Shown here piece after piece: positions 10,983 through 22,119 of a stretch of 64,000 bases of DNA (position 1 is the stretch's first letter; each line of letters starts with the position of its first letter). The position numbers were made by a program, and so were the translations under genes. This DNA comes from Branchiostoma floridae (lineage: Eukaryota > Chordata > Leptocardii > Amphioxiformes > Branchiostomatidae): the NCBI RefSeq assembly GCF_000003815.2, contig NC_049989.1:9216880-9280879 (forward strand). The letters are read 5' to 3'. The notes beneath the pieces are model-generated. The model ran no database searches. It was not told where the DNA came from and worked only from the letters and a program-made list of their open reading frames with translations.

Positions 10983-13675
10983 TCAATTCCCATCTGCCCA
11001 CTGGAACAAAAAGAAAATTCCATGAACACACAACTTTATAAACCCTACAGCCCTTCACCTTACAGTGATGGTACCAGTAGCTACAAACAGCTGCTGTGAT
11101 GATAATCATAATGATTAGTAACTGTGTTTATTATCAGCAAGAAAGAACATTAAAAGCCAAGGTAAGTACATTGTTACTTTCTAGTTTTTTATTTTTTTCA
11201 GAAAAGTATTTTGCATGACTTGAGTATGAATGATGTGACATAAGATGAGTTGATAATGAAGATTATATTAATGACAAGCTTTGGCCTGATCTGACAACTT
11301 TACTGAAAGGGCAATCAGCTTTTTTCCAATGCACTTACTGATATGTTGTCAGGGAATACATATTAAAAGTTTCACTGACATTAATTCAATCCAATCTACA
11401 GACAGAAACTCAGTTGTTGTCACCTCTCTTTTCTCCAGCATGCCGTTTGCATCCATTCTCCACTGCCACTGGCCAACCTCAGCCTCAACTACACGGATGC
11501 TGAGTTCGCCGCCCCCTTCTATCTCCATGTCAGCAGGGAGGAGCAGCTTTTCCGTGGACGACCAGTGAGCGAAGGTGAACCATGCGCCCCTCAGTTTTCC
11601 AAAGATCTATGCAGACAAGTAGATTTTAAGTGTAAACTACATGTAACAGTGATTGAGAGCCAGGCAGTCAGTGTATAAGTTGCACTTCTCAAGCAATTTC
11701 TGTTAGTACTGACGAAGAAGGAATATCGTGATATTGAGGTCCAGCTCTAAGACGTAGTGCAGAACATTATGAAAGATAGTGACTCATGGCAAAGTAAAGT
11801 AGATTTAGTTGGGGCAAACAGTCTGCCTTGATAAAGAAGATGATTATAGATGCTATATATTCATGCTTCAAATGAAGTAAGCATTTCACTATCATGTGTA
11901 TATACAGTTAATGGCATTTTTTTTCATACGTCATGTAATTGATGTATTTTCCCTGTAATTAAAAAATAAGCACTGTTACATGGAGATAGGCATTATTAAT
12001 GTGCCTTAATGATCATAAAATGTTTTACTGAGACTTATTGTAAAAGATGATCAAGGAGCATTAAAAAAAAAAACTATACTTCTAGATCTTCACATCATAC
12101 TATTTATGACTGAGTAACGCATGAGATAATGACCTTGTGGCGGTATTGATGTGCCACTGCCTTAAGCGGTGTCCCTGGGTGAACATCAATGTCTACAACT
12201 TTCTCATCACGAGGATTGAAGATCGATACCAAAGCTGAAAAATAAATGATAGGATAATTAATGTACATTATAACAGTCTGTAAAAGAACTTGAGCAAACT
12301 TGCCATTTCTTAGTATTTGAATCACATATTTTGATTTGTTAAATTAGTCTGAAGGTTGCTCTTTGTATACCTTGAACTTTTATCAATGTGTTAAACACTT
12401 TAATGTGTGTATTTAGAGTTCCTTTTTTTCTCCATTTAACATGTGTGTGATAAACAAAAAACTACAATTAAGTATGCATAATGCTAATTTTGTCTTATCT
12501 ATCAGACAAGAAATTTGGTATGATATTATCTATTGTATAGAGTCTGTTCAAAGGAAGATAATGCTACACTGATATACAATTGGTAACTTACTGTACTGGT
12601 CAAATGTTGTGGATAATGGCTTGCGAGTATCGGTGAGCGTTGCAGGTGCCATGATTTCATGAATTGGTGCATTTTGGGAAGAATTAGGTGGGCTGAGAAG
12701 GGACACAAGACTGGAGATTGACAGCATGGGAGAAGCGATGCTGGACATGGACTTCTGAGCAGCTACAGTGGTACAGGCGGCAGGGAAGGGGTGGCACCCG
12801 ACATCAGTTGGGCCAGAGGGCCGCGTAGTTAAGAAACCCGAGTCTAGGCCTGATCCTGCAAGGGTAGCACTGGGGTAAAGGTCCATGGAGTATAGTGCCT
12901 TTGGTACCGACTCATCTTCATCCATAGAGACGGAATGGAATGGCATATCCATGTCAAGCTGGTTGGCTCCCTGGTCTTCGAAGTGGATTTCTTCTGATGC
13001 TGTTGGAAGAGTAGCCAGGTCTGAATCCTCTGCTTGGATGATTGACAGGGTGCTGAACGGGACGTCATCCATGGTATGATTGGTGTTGGTACCTGGCTGT
13101 TGGCTGAAGCCCACTGCAATTGAACAGATGGCAGAAACCTGCAGACCCCCAGCAGGGTTGTCATCTGTCGATGGAACTTGCAGTGACAGAGCTGACGAGC
13201 TTGAAGTCTCTGTTTGATCCATCAGCAAGGTGCTGAAGGGAGCGTCGTCCATGGGATGATTGGTGTTGGTATCTTGCTGTTGGTTGAAGGCAGCTGGAAT
13301 TGAAGAGGTACCAGAAGACACGGGAACCAGGAAACCCCCATCTATTGGTGGAACTTGAAGTGATGCTGGCTGTGGTTGGTTGAAGGCTGCATTACCGGTA
13401 ACGGTGGACATCCCGGGAGCTGGTGTGCTGCAAGACAGCAAACCTTCAAAGGGGCAGTCATCCCATGGTGGAACTTGTGAGGATGACTCCGGCGGTGGGT
13501 TAAATGCTGCTGGAAGCGTTGACGTCCTGGAAGCAGGAATGCTGTCCAGCACCCCTTGGAATTGGCCATCATCCCATGATGGGGCCTTGGACAGCGGCTG
13601 GCTGACAGCAGCAATGGAGTCCTGAATCTCAGCAGCTGATTCAGCTGAGAGGTGATCCTCTTCACAAGATTGCTG
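10983..13675 (-). CDS. Protein with DDxPF-repeat disordered region and C-terminal ubiquitin/SUMO-like domain (5' end not found)
   Basis: Minus-strand exons: 13675-12592 (1084 nt, open throughout), 12234-12134, 11606-11424, and perhaps a short last exon 11000-10983 that would end the protein after EWADGN. Phases agree (1, 0, 0). The donor at 12133 (GTCATT) is weak. The first exon encodes a Ser/Thr/Pro-rich acidic chain with a motif repeated five times: SWDDGQF, PWDDCPFEGLL, MDDAPFSTLL, MDDVPFSTLS, MDMPFHSV. The next two exons read VSIFNPRDEKVVDIDVHP..PLKAVAHQY, then FGKLRGAWFTFAHW..LLLPADMEIEGGGELSIRVVE. The beta-hairpin, then PLK-helix-Y, then F.F...LP.D...E.G..I.V pattern suits a ubiquitin-like beta-grasp fold of the SUMO/Rad60-SLD type (as in NFATC2IP/Rad60). 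That assignment is inference. No start codon or upstream exon was found. Confidence 0.6.
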
Positions 13676-13975
13676 CTGGGTACATGAAATGAAAAACCAT
13701 CAGTCTGCTATAGTCAAGCAAACCAGTGTCATTTGGGCCATTTGTAATGTAGGCCTCTTGTTAATTTCTATAGGAAGGTGAAGCTGCAGTTGATGATACA
13801 AAAGAAATATTACATTAATGGATTATTTGCAATGTTCAATGCTACATTTAAGATCTATGAGAACATCATCATGTCAATCTCATGTATGACCAATTAATTA
13901 CTCATAATGGGCTGGAATTGGGCAGTAATCTGGTAGAATTTCAAAAGATACTTGTACATATGATTTTTCTTTTGG
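13676..13975. other. Presumed 5' intron of the ubiquitin-fold gene; no coding signal
   Basis: The large exon at 13675 begins after a CCCAG acceptor, so upstream exons must exist at higher coordinates. I could not place one here. The frame at 14291-14046 (minus) is open and ends near a GAG/GTGAAT donor. It is a possible exon, but it lies inside a transposon-like block and I do not call it. Confidence 0.4.
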
Positions 13976-15047
13976 TTAGGCCACACTGACTTAATTTTAT
14001 GGATGACATCCGCGCGCGCATTAGTTTTCGCCTGCTCTCTCTCTCTCAAAAAAAAAAATTCACCTCCTCCAAGGCTCCACGCAAGCCCGGAAATTGCCGA
14101 CCCAAAGGGCCAGCATATGTCTGTTTGTCGTAAAACTCCCCAAAACGTTCTAATTTTGTAGTAAACGGTACTTCTGCACATGCGTCTTGCTTTGCCGCGA
14201 ATTCGAAATCTGGCAATATGACCACGATATGACTGCTATCCAAGCAGAGGTTAGAGGTTATTGAAATAATAAGCTGCCCTACTTCACACATCTCCAGACA
14301 ATTGGCAAAATTTATCCAGTTAGCAACTGTTGTTAGAGAAAAGCAGCTGATGAGAGCTCCGTGATTGTTTGCGTTTATGTGCGTTGTTGTTATATATATT
14401 GTTTTTATTATTGTTTCTCATGTTGTTTCCGCCTGTCATTATGGTACTTTTAATATTGTTACTCTTATGATTTCTTTTTCATTGTGATTGTTATATTTTA
14501 TGTTTATGATATTGCTATGGACATTTGTTGTCTTAAAGCAAATAAATAAAGTTCAAGTTCAAGTTAGGCTCCGGCTATTCTTCAAACCTTTTTTGTTTTG
14601 TTTTTATCGGACTTTCAATTTTATAATGTTTTCTTGATGTCTCACAGCCGACAAGAGAACAGTAAAAAATAGAGGACCCGAAAAAAAATGCCTAAAAATG
14701 TAAAAACAGCCGGAGCCTAACCTCTACTTGTATAGTAAGATATGACGAAAACACCATCAAAATGCGTCAGCATCAAAGGAGGGCGTTATTATTGAGGGCG
14801 TCAATATATTATATATTGGTCACTTCAGCTGAGTCTGCTAAGATGAACAATACAACCTACATGTGCCTCCTACAAATAAAGACTTGTTTCTTTTGATAAA
14901 CCGTGTTCTGTTCATAATGCCAGCTTTATAGTCCTGTGGTTTAGCATCATTTTTTTTCTTTGCTGGATTTTTATTTTTTCGCCCTCTCGCATTAGTTTTG
15001 GGGTCTCCAGAGGATGTCATCCATAAAATTAAGTCGTTGTGGCCTTA
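13976..15047. mobile_element. Candidate 1.07-kb DNA element with ~35-bp inverted ends
   Basis: The left end (13976-14010) and the reverse complement of the right end (15047-15012) both read TTAGGCCACA or TAAGGCCACA, then ACTTAATTTTATGGATGACATCC with few differences. The similarity continues inward weakly (GCATTAGTTTT in both). The interior contains a second small MITE at 14564-14720. Just before that MITE is an AATAAATAAA followed by GTTCAA repeats, which looks like the tail of a retroposon. No transposase frame was seen. Related single ends lie at 10651, 44447 and 48209. Confidence 0.5.
14564..14720. mobile_element. Short MITE nested in the 14-15 kb element
   Basis: The 157-bp block starts TTAGGCTCCGGCT and ends AGCCGGAGCCTAA, 13-bp perfect inverted ends. 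There is no coding capacity. It sits directly after a GTTCAAGTTCAAG tail. Confidence 0.6.
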
Positions 15048-15564
15048 TGTGATTGAGTTATCTACATGTGCAGAATGCCAGAAATACACAACATGAATGG
15101 TGGACTGTAGACTTGTGGCATTTCAGTCATTCAATGATAAAACTATACCAATACCACAATGTATTTTTCCCACCTAGTTTGTTGAATTTCTATTAAGCCC
15201 CAGTCACAAATCAAGAATTTAGCTCGGCCATCATGTTGGTGACAGCTTTAAATGTGCATTTTTGGTCTAAGAACAACCAACGTCCTGGTGATTACACGGG
15301 CTTCGGACGACATTTTGGCAAAATGTACACAAATGCTTCATGTTGACATGCCCTCCCCTCCCCCGACGAAGCCATGTTTGCACTACAAAGGTGTCACAGA
15401 GCTAACGACAGTGCATTATTCCTTTAGACTTAGCTACACGTGTGTCCCTCTACTTACGTTTGATGACATTTTTCAGATGTTGGAAAACCTACGGCCGGGA
15501 AAAGTATGAAAGACTCTGGTCTTACATGTAAATGTCCGGGTTTCCGTACACGCATGCGTACAGC
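15048..15564. other. Intergenic, no gene recognised
   Basis: There is one open frame of 85 codons on the plus strand (15252-15509), without family resemblance or splice context. Nothing else was seen. Confidence 0.4.
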
Positions 15565-15615
15565 GTTTTGATGGGCTATAGCGTTTGCCTGCTGTCCGCT
15601 ATAGCCCATCAAAAC
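15565..15615. repeat. Perfect hairpin (19-bp arms, 13-nt loop)
   Basis: The left arm 15565-15583 (GTTTTGATGGGCTATAGCG) is exactly complementary to 15597-15615. It is probably a very small palindromic MITE or its relic. Confidence 0.8.
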
Positions 15616-16271
15616 AATATGTCAAAACTATTCATTTTCCATAATTGTAAAAATTAAACTCATAAAATGAAGGTGTAATGAAACCTTTAACTTATATTTG
15701 ACAACTATAGCAGTCATGCCATTTAAGTAAGGTACAGGTGTGTAAAGATATTGACTCAGTTGTTGTTTTGTTGCGCTGACATAAAAACCAGCGCCGGACC
15801 CTGAAGTGCCCCCTATCAGTTTGCCAGTAAATCATCAGGACCTTTGTGTGTGCTGTTTCATGTATGGCTTGTTATAAGATCAATTTGTGTGGAGAATCAG
15901 GCTGTTCTGACTTTGATATATTGTGGATAATTATAATATGGTAAACTAGATTTAAGTTTTTCACTTTGAGACCACTTTCAGCTGCTAAACAAGATTTAAC
16001 AGGACAAACTTTAGCACGTCCCTCTCCCATCCAACACTTGACATGACATCTGCAAGGATATTTCTTTTTGCCTGTTTTTATATATGTTCAAATTGCTGCA
16101 TTCCAATGATGAGCAGTGTTCTATGATATGAATGGCCACATTTTGTAGAAACTGTTGCAACCAATTGAAAAGTCCTGGTGTGAGCTTTATATTGTCATGG
16201 AAGCTTATCTGTGTTGGTTGTAATCAACAATATGCTAAGTTGTCCTTCAACACAAAGGTAAACTGTACCTG

Positions 16272-16370
16272 GATCAAATTTTCAAGGACAACTGTCACCT
16301 TCTTCAGGATCAGGATGATTGGTCATTGTTGATCCTGAAGAAGGTGCCAGTGGACCTTGAAAATTTGATC
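16272..16370. repeat. Palindromic element (41-bp arms, 17-nt loop)
   Basis: Arms 16272-16312 and 16330-16370 are inverted copies with a few mismatches. The outer words are GATCAAATTTTCAAGG and its complement, and the inner words CACCTTCTTCAGGATCA and its complement. Foldback/MITE type, non-coding. Confidence 0.75.
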
Positions 16371-17842
16371 AGTGTAGCCCTTAGTGTTGGAAGAAAGGTT
16401 AGAATTGTACTGTAGCTTTATAGATAGTTTATTAAGCCCCTGTGCAATATTACAAAACAAAAGACCAGGTGTCATTTATTAATCCATAACCAACACAAGT
16501 CTATTCTCAAATTGTCTCTGCAAAATGTGTCAAATTATATAATAAGTTTACATTTTGGTATTGGGTTTGAAGTCTCTTGACATCATTATTCATAATCTTC
16601 CCAGTGTGGTCTTTATAAACTTTTTAAAAGGTCTTAAAGAGCAAAAAGAATAATAGTTTTCTCACCTTGTAAGCTGCAAAATGTACAGTTTCTGGTCGTG
16701 TTGTTAGATCCTTTCTGGCAGTGATGGGTAGGAACCTGACATTTCTTGAACTTTTACATGATAATGCTCTTTAGCATTGGTCATCAAAGTATGTCTTGAA
16801 TTATCCAGAACATTGTTTCAGATTATGTCACATAGTCCATTGGTACATCCTGACATGCCAGCTTTATGCTGTGTTTATCTGTGCAGTATTTACATCTGGT
16901 TGCACATGAATGATGGTGATCTCTTGAAGAAAATTCCCAGAGTCTAGGGCCTACACATTTACTGGCCAGCTTTTGATCCATTGTGTCTGTTGAGAAAAGA
17001 AGAAAGCAACATTTAAAAAAAACTCTTATCTCTACAGATTTTGCTGACTATTCAATACACTCAATCATCTAAAGCTTGGCTATTATAAAGGAAGGCAAAT
17101 ATCTTTGATGGGATTAGAATTAGTATGAAGTAATCTGGCCAACATGACGATGACTCATAGACATGAAGCATTACCACCACATGTACGGCTACTCCAATAC
17201 TCAAAATGGGGTGGGTCAATAAAACTCTTTACATCCTCCCCTACACAACTGTTATACATTATTAAGCATCGCATGCAGTCTTACAATAAAACATAGACTT
17301 TGGATATTGAACATATGCTTGCAATATATCTTCAATTTTAGACAGCAATTGTGGCCAGAAGAATTTCGCTAGTCGTCCCCGAATATCCGAAGTCAGTTGT
17401 TAATGGCGACTTGAGTACACAATACCTACCTGTTTAGGTCTACTACAGTAACTACAGTTCCTTTCTTTCCGCAGAGCGGGGATACGTGCACAATTATATG
17501 TTGAAACCTGTCCCAACGTTACACGCGCAAATGATCCGGTTTGCCAGTTTTTCCGATTTGGAATGTGCCTTTGTCCGAGGTCACATGTTGCACATGTTTG
17601 TCCAAAGTACATTTAAAGTGCAAACAAAGTAGTTTTCTGACTTCACTGTTATAAATTAGCCAGAGCCAAATAAGTGCTGATCAAACATAGCTAATATAGG
17701 CGGTTAGAAATTATATATATTACCTTCGTTTTAAGGTGCTATCCAAATTGGGTCCGACGGCGCTTACAAATCACAATGGCGGCGTGGTGTGCTTTGACTA
17801 ACTAAGTTAGTCAAGGGAGGGGTTCATGCTTGGAGTGATCGA
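16371..17842. other. Intergenic, no gene recognised
   Basis: Mostly AT-rich. About 17440-17600 and 17740-17810 are richer in CpG. An ATGGCGGCG with good start context occurs at about 17775 but stops after eight codons. No exon can be supported. Confidence 0.4.
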
Positions 17843-17849
17843 GTACAAG

Positions 17850-18065
17850 GTAGCCTCCTTCGCAGACTTCTATACTGGTGATATTTATTTTTTGGTGAGC
17901 GCTGATTTGTGATTTTTAACATTGGCAAAGGCACTCTAGGCCGAGAAAGGGAGTTTTGCCGCACGCTTTTCCTGCATAACGTTAACCTATATGTTGAAAA
18001 TCACAAATTAGCGTAGCGCTTCGCCCCAAAAAAATTCCTTCAGAAATCTGCGAAGGAGGCTACGT
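17850..18065. mobile_element. MITE with 7-bp target duplication
   Basis: The ends are inverted: GTAGCCTCCTTCGCAGA at the left, and TCTGCGAAGGAGGCTAC at the right. The inner AATCACAAAT words are inverted too. The 7-mer GTACAAG flanks both sides (17843-17849 and 18066-18072), consistent with an insertion that duplicates 7-8 bp. Confidence 0.75.
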
Positions 18066-18072
18066 GTACAAG

Positions 18073-20382
18073 ACGTGACAGCATGCATGGCGGGACATAC
18101 TTGAATTACCAGCGCGGCTTTCTTTAAGGAGATGAAAGAGGCCGCATTGTCAGGCCCATATATAGACTTAAGATCGTGTCGATCAGTACAGCTGATACTT
18201 CTTTAAGTTATATAGTTGTATTACTTGTTGCGTACACTTTCAATAAATTAACTAACGCATTTATTAGTTGACCTTTTTCTCCTCATGATGATGTTATGTA
18301 ATTTTGTGTCGGGTTCCCTCCCCAGGAAAACGCATTTCGTGGTAAACTATATCAGATGGAAAGGTCAGAGATAGTTTTTCATTTTTATTCTCCTTTTGAG
18401 AGTTTTACATTGGAGCAGGTTTATTCACCTTGATAATTTAGGAAAGTTCTGTCTGCAGCTAGTTTAGCTGCCTAATGGTCAACAAGTAGATAGTCGTGTG
18501 GTATCTTCAAAAGCATTATGGAGGATTAGGATAATGATAATTTTGGGACAACTAGGATGTTAATAAAAGCAGTCTTCTGCAGGAAACGGAGAATTTTTAC
18601 ACTTAACGCTAGTTAACGTTTACCCGCAGGGTAACGTACCTATATCCGGTATCTTTCGATACGTGGTATTTAGGAATATCAAAGTCGATGGTGTTTTCAA
18701 CTTGCAATATTTTGAAAATATCGAAGTTTGTCCGTCTACTCGATATTCATAAATTTTTAAATACCCTGTTGTTGTTTTTTTAACAATGGGTTTAGGTTTC
18801 GCGTGGATAAAGGTGAACCAGCTTCACAATTCTGTTCGTAACAGATTCTGTGAAAGCCACCTCAACCATCTTAGATCTTTGTCTTTGTTTCGCCCTTTTC
18901 CTCAGACTGGACTTATTTGCAATTGGACGCCATCTGGCCTAGTATTTTTCTTGATTTTTAGATGCTATTGTTTAGAGCCATTTGGTGCTATAAAATAGCA
19001 AACTGACTTCTAAATCAAAACAGGGCCAAGTCGTGTACAGACCGTCTTTAACTGACACTATTCTTAAAAAGCCGATGATCGAAATAGGAGATCTTGTCGC
19101 CGACTAGCTGCAAAGGTAGAAATCATTTAAATCATTCATCCATCTAATGCCTAGTACAATGCGAACAAACCCAGTCCTCACCTGTTCTTTGTCCTCTCTC
19201 TTTTTCCATGATGTAGTAAACACTTACTACCGGTTTCAGTTACTTGACTAAATTGATCTTAGAATTATTGAGGCTAGACTTAGACTGAGGAGAGATTTAT
19301 GTCGGAAAATGGGAAGTGAAAATGGCGACTGGTACCTGAACACCTGCCAAGTTTACCGGAACTGAGATATTCACATCCGTGTGCGCCTGCGTGGTGTCAC
19401 GTCACATGCAAAATGAGAGCGAACAGGTCCTCGAGTCACCGGAGACGGAGTGGTAAACTTTACATTGTCAGTGGGACTACATGTAGTACTAAAATTACGA
19501 TTTAACAATATCTAGGCTGATGTCATATCATCATTATCTGTTCAAACGCCTACACATATGCAAAGTAAGCTAGAAGATGACTATTCTATATTAGTATATC
19601 ATTTAGAATAGCTTAACTCGTGTAGTGCTGTTTCTACTCTGAATGTGTCCGTTACGTCACACTATCAACGACCTGTTCCTAGCCTGTCTAGACATGAGTG
19701 TACAATGAATGTCTTTCATTTATTCATTCATATATGTTTTAATATATAATAAATTGCTCTACGGTTAGTTATTTCCTACGCTGACGGCGCCCTGTAAGTG
19801 GATTTTATGTACATTTGAATTAAAAATTTTCAGAGTTAAAACATTAGGTCACCGGGTAGTTGGGATATTGGACATTTTGTAATCAAGTATAAGGCTATAA
19901 AGCTATCAAGTAATCGTTTATCTTAAAGCGTTAAAGCGACAAGGGATATGCAAATCCCATAATGTAGCGTTGAAGTGATCAACATGAAAAATATATAATT
20001 CCGAGTTTTCAATTATAGGACAAACATGTTGCAAAAAGGCAGGTGAGGTTGGCATGACATTACTAGAGCGGCCAAAGTATTGATAGAAATCAATCATGCA
20101 AAAAGTACCCAATTTGCATGATTAATAGGAAATTACCATGATTATTCCTTAGTGGTAAATGAGGGGCATCATACATGTGACATACGTAAAAGGGGGCTGT
20201 CAAGACCATAGGTGATATAGATTTGGATGTAATTTGCATAATTCATGACAATCAGTAGGCGAGAAGCTGACAATGAATATAGTTTTTCAGTCAGCATTTG
20301 TCTCGTGTCATTGAAACTTCTTTATTGGTCATTATATTTCAGCCATACCATAGGTATGGTGAAATATATTGTATTCGTAATG
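18073..20382. other. Intergenic, no gene recognised
   Basis: No open frame in this 2.3-kb stretch has a recognisable motif. No strong repeat was noticed. Confidence 0.4.
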
Positions 20383-20407
20383 TTTCTTTCTTTCTTTCTT
20401 TCTTTCT
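20383..20407 (+). repeat. (TTTC)n microsatellite
   Basis: About six uninterrupted TTTC units, directly before a diverged tandem array. Confidence 0.9.
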
Positions 20408-20447
20408 CCTGTCAAATCTTCAGAACACGGTATCTCCGTCGTTCCTA

Positions 20448-21060
20448 AACCGAATGACTTGAAATTTGGCACAAGGGTAGAGTGGGCCAATACCCTCGGA
20501 CGTTTTTTTCATTTTTTCCATATCTGTCTCTTAAATGATTTTATTAAGGTTTTTTGGTCATCTTAAGACCAAAACTGTATATTTGGGCCCCCTGTACCCT
20601 GGTATTATAACCGAATCAGCTGAAATTTGGCACAGATGTGCCTTGATAAGTCCCCCATATAGATTCAATATCAGTTTTGGTGTACAGTATAAGGAAATGC
20701 TTATTTTTGCGATTTTTTGGTCATTTTTTGACCAAAAAAGGACACTTTTGGCTCCTGTACCTTGGTTTTAGAACCGAATGACCTGAAATTTAGTATAGGA
20801 GTGCCCTAGACATATGCGCACATGGATTCAATAACATTTGAGGCATACAGTACAACAAAATGCTTAATTTTACGATTATTTGGCCATTTTATGACCATAA
20901 AGTACACTTTTGGCTCTTGTGCTCTGGTTTTAAAACCAAATGACCTAAATTTTGGTAAAAGGGTGCACTAGATATTTATTCAAATGACACATGTAGAATT
21001 TTTGTCATAGACTACGTCAAAATGATATATTTGGGGATTTTTTTGTCATTTTCCTATTGC
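20448..21060 (+). repeat. Diverged tandem array, period about 162 bp
   Basis: The word AACCGAATGACCTGAAATTTGG recurs with changes at 20448, 20609, 20773 and 20934 (spacing 161, 164, 161). Each is followed at a similar distance by a TTTTTGGTCATTTT segment and a CTTTTGGCTCCTGT segment. Four diverged units of a satellite-like sequence. Confidence 0.75.
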
Positions 21061-21220
21061 CAGAGGGGTCAATGACCTTAAGGTCGTTGACCCCCAGCTG
21101 CAGATTGCACCTACTGGCATATATGTCTATTTAATCTAATTAGATAGATAACCAATCACTTAGCCTGAATCTATATCCTAAAGAGGGGGGGTGGCAGCCA
21201 ATCAGCGAGTCCGGTGTTAT

Positions 21221-21850
21221 CTGGAAGAGTCCATTCTTACACAGAGGGGTTCATTTTTTTTTTAAATTCATCATTGGACTGGTGAAGTCTTTCAGTGGAT
21301 GTATTTTTGGACAGGTCTATTTTACAATTTACAGAATGTGTGCTGGAAGAGTTTATTCTCGCACGGAGGGGGGATTTTTCAAAATTCATATTTTGGACTT
21401 TGGTGACTTCTAGTTTGTCAAAGTCTTTCAGTAGGGTTATTTTTGGACTGGTCTAATTTGCAATTTTACATGGGTGTTCTGGAAGAGTCCATTCTTGCAT
21501 AGAGGGGGCTTTTTTTTAAAATCCATTTTTTGGACTTCAGTGATTATGTCAAAGTCCTATTTTAGCGGATGTATTTTGGACTGCTCTCCTTTACATGGAA
21601 GAGTCAATTTTTTGCACACGGAATGGGGATTTTTTCAAATTCAGTTTTGAACGGGTGATGATTCAAAATTCAATTTTTAGTGGAAGTGTTTTTAGACTGG
21701 TCTATTATACCTTTTATGCTAAATTCAATTTTGGATTTGGTTTCCTATTCAAAAGGCCAAGGTTTCAGTGGGAGTATTTCTGGACTGGTCTATTGTGCAA
21801 ATTCATATAGGGTGCACTGGAGTCCATTCTTGAACGGGGGAATTTTGTAA
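21221..21850 (+). repeat. Second diverged tandem array, period about 115-136 bp
   Basis: CTGGAAGAGTCCATTCTTGCA followed by a G-run starts units at 21221, 21343, 21479, 21594 and (decayed) 21817. Between them TTTTTGGACTGGTCTATT recurs. It is unrelated in sequence to the array just upstream. Confidence 0.7.
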
Positions 21851-22119
21851 GATTCATTTTTGGGTTAAACCATCATTAGTAAAAGTGAATTTTCAAATGG
21901 GTAATTTTGAAATAGTCTATTGTTGCATGGAGAGGGAGATGGCTGAAATATGCTGTATTTGCTCTCAAGCAAATGTCGGCCTTTCTAGTTTCAAATAAAA
22001 CTTGATTGGTAATGACGCGGTTATGATCATGATTTTGTGTAAGTGCCATGTCGTGGGTAACACACCCGAAAGTGTGCCAAAATTTCACTGCCAATGCCAA
22101 ACGCTGTAGGCAGAGATCT

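Noticed and set aside
11441-11690. Plus-strand frame (SPLPLANLSLNYTDAEFAAPF...) opposite an exon of the ubiquitin-fold gene
   Set aside because: It looks protein-like, but the minus strand has matching splice phases with the exons at 12234 and 13675 and gives a coherent domain. Taken as the antisense shadow.
14046-14291. 81-codon minus-strand frame ending near a GTGAAT donor, possible upstream exon of the ubiquitin-fold gene
   Set aside because: Lies inside a block with inverted ends that looks like a transposon. Phase to the exon at 13675 cannot be confirmed.
17775-17801. ATGGCGGCG start in a CpG-rich patch, as the first exon of a gene
   Set aside because: The frame stops after eight codons with no donor before the stop.
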